The translations under genes and the position numbers were made by a program. A DNA stretch of 18,492 nt, taken from contig JAAXHZ010000143.1 of assembly GCA_012270625.1 (NCBI GenBank), positions 2,440-20,931 of the forward strand, read 5' to 3'. The notes below the pieces were generated by a model. The model ran no database searches and was not told the DNA's origin. It saw only the letters and a program-made list of their open reading frames with translations. Origin of the DNA: Dehalococcoidia bacterium. GTDB lineage: Bacteria > Chloroflexota > Dehalococcoidia > SAR202 > UBA11138. Shown here one piece after another: positions 15,146-18,492 of the stretch. Within the stretch, counting starts at the first letter, position 1. Every line of letters begins with the position of its first letter.

Positions 15146-16899
15146 GGTTTGCATCTATCTGGGCCGCTATGCTTTGCTGCCTACTCTTGGGTCTGGTGAT
15201 TGGCTGCGACCGCGGTGTCGATCCACCTCCGGCGCCCCTACCGACGACTGCTCCGCCGGCCACGGCTGTCCCATCCCCCACCGCGTCTCCTGAGCCGACT
15301 CTGACTTCGATCCCGCCAACCGGAACTCCAACTCCAACTCCAACTCCGATCTCCGTGGCCACACCTGTCCCGATTTCTCCGACACCGGAGCCTACTCCTG
15401 ACCCCAGGAGCCGTGGCGGGACCTTAAACCTGTCCACTGCCGAGAACATCGCCCATCTTGACGTACACATGGACGTCTCGCCCGCTCTGTCCACATGGGG
15501 ACCCGGCATCGCCTACTCCAGGCTTCTCAGACTGAAGTCCGGCCCCGACGTGAAGCTGCCGAGCCTTGCGATCGAGTGCGATCTGTGCCGGTCGTGGACG
15601 ATGGAATCGCCAAACACGTACACGTTCGAGCTCAGGCCCGACGCCCGTTGGCAGGATGTAGGACCGGTGTATGCGAGACCGGTCACGGCTGGCGATGTCG
15701 TCTTCAGTTACCTGCGCCAGAGCGATTCTGAGCTGCCGAACTCTCCCCTTCTGCACAACATCTACGAATTGAGGGAGATAGACCCTCTCACGATCAGAAT
15801 CACACTCGACGCGCCGGACGCCGACAGTCTTCTGGCGCTCGCTGACGGCCACTCGAAGATCGTAGCGCCGGAGGCTGTCGAGGCTGCCGGGGACCTCCGT
15901 GACGGCCCCACTATCGGTTCAGGACCCTGGGCGCTGGAGCGTACCGCTCCGAATGATAGGCACGAATTCAGTCCAAATCCCTACTACTACGAGCCGGGGC
16001 TTCCGCTTCTTCAGAGGCTCAACATCCTCATTCTGCCGGGGAAAGACACACGCAACGCCGCGTTCCAGACCGGGATGATCGACGTCATTAACATGCAGCC
16101 CGACACCTGGCTTACCTACACCGGACGCCACCCTGACGCGCCATTTATGAAGGCGCCTCAGCCTGGAATCGGAATCGAGGTAGCATTCAAGACGACCGAA
16201 CCGCCGTTCGACAATGTAGAGGTGAGACGCGCCGCGATCCTCGGAATGGAACCGGTGAAGGCCATCGAAGAGCACTGGGGAGGATTCGGGTTCATTGGAC
16301 ACGCCTTCGCCGCGGAATCGGCGGACTGGCTAATTCCACAGGACGAGCTTGCTCGACGTTTCGACCGTCGTTCGGACGCTGAGACCACGCTGCGCAGCTC
16401 AGGCGTCGCTGCCCCGGTACCCGTTGTCATCACTGTGGGAGACTTCGGCCCGTCATACACCGCCCATGCGCACGCTATCTCGGTGGAGCTTCAAGCGCTG
16501 GGCTTCGAAGTCGAGACTGAGATCGTCAACAGGCGTGAATTCGGTGAACGGATTTGGCTTGGCGGCGAATACCAGCTGATGGTGGGGCCACCCGCTCCAA
16601 TAACCGCGCCCAACGGCTACCTCCTGCCCGTGCTCCACAGCAACGGCATCTGGAACACGACCGGCCACCGTGACGACGTCCTCGACGAGCTCCTGGAGTC
16701 GCAGGCGGTGGAGTTCGACCATGAGACCAGGGCCGATATAATCCGCAGCATCCAAGAGCGCGTTCTGGATCAGGCATACAGGTTCATGCCGGTGGCAAGA
16801 GAGGCAATCTGGACCTGGCGCTCCCCCGTACGCGACTTCCACCCCAACTTCAGCGCATACGAGTATCACCATTGGGCCAAGGTATGGCTGGACGGCTAA
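15142..16899 (+). CDS. ABC transporter substrate-binding lipoprotein, family 5 (peptide/nickel type)
   Basis: Extracytoplasmic solute-binding protein of 585 residues. The N-terminus has MRFAS, a hydrophobic stretch and a lipobox ending VIGC (C22), so it is a lipid-anchored lipoprotein. Residues 24-92 are a Pro/Thr-rich linker (TPTPTPTP near 62-69). The mature domain shows the family-5 layout: GGTLNLSTAENIAHLD, TYTFELRPDARWQDVGPVYA, VTAGDVVFSYLR, IGSGPWALE, NPYYYEPGLPLLQRL and RNAAFQTGMIDV. The ligand is unknown; peptides, sugars or metal complexes are all possible. No permease or ATPase genes of the transporter are in the window. The start is the ATG at 15142, with GGAG at 15133-15136. Its TAA overlaps the sufU stop on the other strand. 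Confidence 0.92.
   Translation: MRFASIWAAMLCCLLLGLVIGCDRGVDPPPAPLPTTAPPATAVPSPTASPEPTLTSIPPTGTPTPTPTPISVATPVPISPTPEPTPDPRSRGGTLNLSTAENIAHLDVHMDVSPALSTWGPGIAYSRLLRLKSGPDVKLPSLAIECDLCRSWTMESPNTYTFELRPDARWQDVGPVYARPVTAGDVVFSYLRQSDSELPNSPLLHNIYELREIDPLTIRITLDAPDADSLLALADGHSKIVAPEAVEAAGDLRDGPTIGSGPWALERTAPNDRHEFSPNPYYYEPGLPLLQRLNILILPGKDTRNAAFQTGMIDVINMQPDTWLTYTGRHPDAPFMKAPQPGIGIEVAFKTTEPPFDNVEVRRAAILGMEPVKAIEEHWGGFGFIGHAFAAESADWLIPQDELARRFDRRSDAETTLRSSGVAAPVPVVITVGDFGPSYTAHAHAISVELQALGFEVETEIVNRREFGERIWLGGEYQLMVGPPAPITAPNGYLLPVLHSNGIWNTTGHRDDVLDELLESQAVEFDHETRADIIRSIQERVLDQAYRFMPVAREAIWTWRSPVRDFHPNFSAYEYHHWAKVWLDG
15324..15347 (+). repeat. Short tandem repeat in lipoprotein linker
   Basis: Four perfect copies of the six-base unit AACTCC lie in a row and encode the TPTPTPTP part of the linker. 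Such repeats can change length by slippage while keeping the reading frame, so linker length may vary between strains. Confidence 0.8.
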
Positions 16900-17345
16900 C
16901 GTCCCCGGCTGTAGATGCCATCCTCCAGAGTTGACCACGCGAGAAGCGCGCACTTGATTCTGACCGGGAACTCCTTAACTTTAGCGAGCGTCCCCAGATC
17001 ACCGAGCTGGTCTAGCTGCGCCGGAGTCGGATCGGGACCCTGCATCATCCGGTGGAAACTGTCTGACAGGGACTCAGCTTCCGGGAGCGTGAGGCCCTTG
17101 ATCGCCTCAGACAGCATCGAGCCCGTCGCCTGGTTGATTGAGCATCCCTCGCCTTGGAATCCGACTTGCGACACGCGAGAGTGCTCGTCCAGCACGATCT
17201 GAAGGTGGATCTCGTCTCCGCAGAACGGATTCACCCCGTCGGCCACAATGTCAGCGCCTGAGAGATGATCGGGGTTCCTTGGATGACGACGATGATCCAG
17301 GATCAGATCGTCGCGGTAGATTTCGTCGAGATTACCGAGCGCCAT
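16896..17345 (-). CDS. sufU: Iron-sulfur cluster assembly protein SufU (NifU-like scaffold/sulfur acceptor)
   Basis: Partner of SufS that accepts sulfur from it in Fe-S cluster assembly; zinc bound by three cysteines is typical for SufU. The 149-residue protein opens with MALGNLDEIYRDDLILDHRR and has VNPFCGDEI (C42, D44), GEGCSINQATGSM (C68) and VRIKCALLAW (C132). The extra segment between the second and third cysteine (about 85-120) is the SufU-type insertion that separates it from IscU. The ATG at 17345 overlaps the sufS stop by 14 bases; a longer in-frame start at 17456 would sit inside sufS and is not family-like. It is the downstream gene of a sufS-sufU pair. Confidence 0.94.
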   Translation of the reverse strand: MALGNLDEIYRDDLILDHRRHPRNPDHLSGADIVADGVNPFCGDEIHLQIVLDEHSRVSQVGFQGEGCSINQATGSMLSEAIKGLTLPEAESLSDSFHRMMQGPDPTPAQLDQLGDLGTLAKVKEFPVRIKCALLAWSTLEDGIYSRGR

Positions 17346-18492
17346 CCGAGAAATACCTGAGGGCACGCTTGACAGAATCGACCAGAGCGTCGATCTCCTC
17401 CTCGGTATTGTAGAGGTAGTAGCTCGCGCGCGCCGTCGCGACCACGCCAAGCTCACGCATGAGCGGCATCGTGCAGTGGTGACCGGTGCGGACAGCTATT
17501 CCGTCGCGGTCAAGAAAAGTCCCCAGGTCGTGAGGATGTACGATGTCCGAGTGGAACGAGATGATGCCTCCACGTTGCTCGGGATCGCGGGGACCAAAAA
17601 TGTCCACGTCCTCTTCGAGCTCCTTGAACGCCTCCAGGGCGTGGGCGCTCAGCGCCACCTCGTGTGCCCTGACGTTCTCCATGCCGATCGCGTTCAGGTA
17701 GTCCACCGCGGCGCCAAAACCGATGGCGTCTGCGATGTTGGGCGTTCCAGCTTCGAACTTCATCGGCAGATCGTTCCACGTCGCGCGGTCGTACCATACC
17801 TCGAGCACCATCTCACCGCCCCTCATGAACGGCTCCATGCTCTCCAGTATCTCATGCCTGCCATAGAGTGCGCCGATACCGGTCGGACCCAGCATCTTGT
17901 GACCGCTCAGCGTGAGGAAGTCGCAGTCAAGCTCTTTAACGTCCACTGGCATGTGCGGCGCGCTCTGAGTAGCGTCCAGCAGCACGGTCGCGCCTACCGA
18001 CCGCGCTTTGGCCGCGAGCTCCCGAACCGGATTGACGATGCCAATGCCGTTGGACATGTGCACCATTGCAAGCAGCTTGGTTCTCGGCGTGATGAACTCG
18101 TCCACGCGCGACATGTCCAGGCTGTTGTCGTCCGCGAGCATTGGCAGTACCCGGAGCTTCGCTCCTTTGTCTCTCGCAACCTTCTGCCAGGGCACGAGAT
18201 TGGAGTGATGCTCGTATGGAGTGACAACGATCTCGTCGCCCTCGGCTATGTTCTGATCGGCCCAGGTGTACGCGACCAGGTTGAGTGACTCCGAAGCGTT
18301 GCGAGTCCAGATGATCTCGCTGGAGCTCTCCGCGCCTATGAACCGCGCCACCTTGGCGCGCGCCTCCTCGTACCTCTCGGTAGCCTCCTGGCTGAGCGCG
18401 TGGACGCCCCTGTGAACATTGGCGTTGTAACGCTCATAGTAATCGACGAGCGCCTCGATCACCTGGCGCGGCTTCTGCGTCGTCGCGGCGTT
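17332..18492 (-). CDS. sufS: Cysteine desulfurase SufS, 5' end cut by window edge
   Basis: Pyridoxal-phosphate enzyme that takes sulfur from cysteine and passes it to SufU. The frame is open to the right edge and gives 386 residues. The first visible ones, NAATTQKPRQVIEALVDYYE, match the conserved start of SufS, so only about 25-30 N-terminal residues are missing. The PLP lysine is in TLSGHKMLGPTG (K199 of the visible part), the histidine region is TPYEHHSN (92-99), and the active cysteine is in VRTGHHCTMPLM (C340), with the RxGHHC form of group II desulfurases. SufBCD genes are not in the window and may lie to the right. It overlaps sufU by 14 bases. Identity is firm. Confidence 0.96.
   Translation of the reverse strand, partial: NAATTQKPRQVIEALVDYYERYNANVHRGVHALSQEATERYEEARAKVARFIGAESSSEIIWTRNASESLNLVAYTWADQNIAEGDEIVVTPYEHHSNLVPWQKVARDKGAKLRVLPMLADDNSLDMSRVDEFITPRTKLLAMVHMSNGIGIVNPVRELAAKARSVGATVLLDATQSAPHMPVDVKELDCDFLTLSGHKMLGPTGIGALYGRHEILESMEPFMRGGEMVLEVWYDRATWNDLPMKFEAGTPNIADAIGFGAAVDYLNAIGMENVRAHEVALSAHALEAFKELEEDVDIFGPRDPEQRGGIISFHSDIVHPHDLGTFLDRDGIAVRTGHHCTMPLMRELGVVATARASYYLYNTEEEIDALVDSVKRALRYFSDGAR

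Noticed and set aside
17476..18288. A 270-residue plus-strand open frame opposite sufS
   Set aside because: It is antisense to the well-conserved SufS coding frame, has a His/Val/Arg-rich composition and no domain features, which is typical of a shadow frame.

Overview
The window most likely comes from a bacterial chromosome of moderately high GC, probably a Chloroflexota (Dehalococcoidia/SAR202-like) member. This is an inference from three things: an operon ordered nuoA-B-C-D-H with no nuoE/F/G between D and H, a lipoprotein with a long Thr/Pro (TPTP) linker, and SufS/SufU plus short isoprenoid and sugar operons. No database search was possible. Gene density is very high, no stretch over 300 bases lacks a gene, and no tRNA, rRNA, CRISPR or insertion sequence was seen.

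Layout. (1) Positions 1-3691, minus strand: respiratory complex I genes nuoA, nuoB, nuoC, nuoD and the start of nuoH, which runs off the left edge. (2) 3842-4930, plus: a trans-prenyl diphosphate synthase diverging from nuoA. (3) 4960-6666, minus: a two-gene module of an SMC/ABC-like AAA ATPase and a small PIN-like protein, lying between two isoprenoid genes. (4) 6803-13191, plus: a squalene/phytoene synthase family gene, followed 5 bases later by a tightly packed carbohydrate cluster: a 2-hydroxyacid dehydrogenase-like protein, an FGGY kinase, a class II aldolase, a small protein resembling the C-glycoside deglycosidase beta subunit (DUF6379), an NAD-dependent epimerase/dehydrogenase and a nucleoside hydrolase. 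Most junctions overlap by 1-8 bases. (5) 13228-14028, minus: a TatD-family metal-dependent hydrolase. (6) 14156-16899, plus: a flippase-like membrane protein translationally coupled to an oligopeptide-type ABC substrate-binding lipoprotein. (7) 16896-18492, minus: sufU and sufS, the latter cut by the right edge.

How the genes work together. The Nuo genes build the membrane arm start and the quinone-reducing module of complex I. The prenyl synthase could supply the C15-C20 diphosphate that the squalene/phytoene synthase condenses. The sugar cluster reads as a catabolic route: a hydrolase or deglycosidase step frees a sugar, a dehydrogenase oxidises or epimerises it, a kinase phosphorylates it and an aldolase splits it. 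Its substrate is not known from the sequence. The most unusual points are the dehydrogenase homologue, in which two of the three family catalytic residues are replaced, its company with an apparently orphan deglycosidase-beta-like protein, and the ATPase/PIN-like pair, which could be an undescribed defence or toxin-like module.
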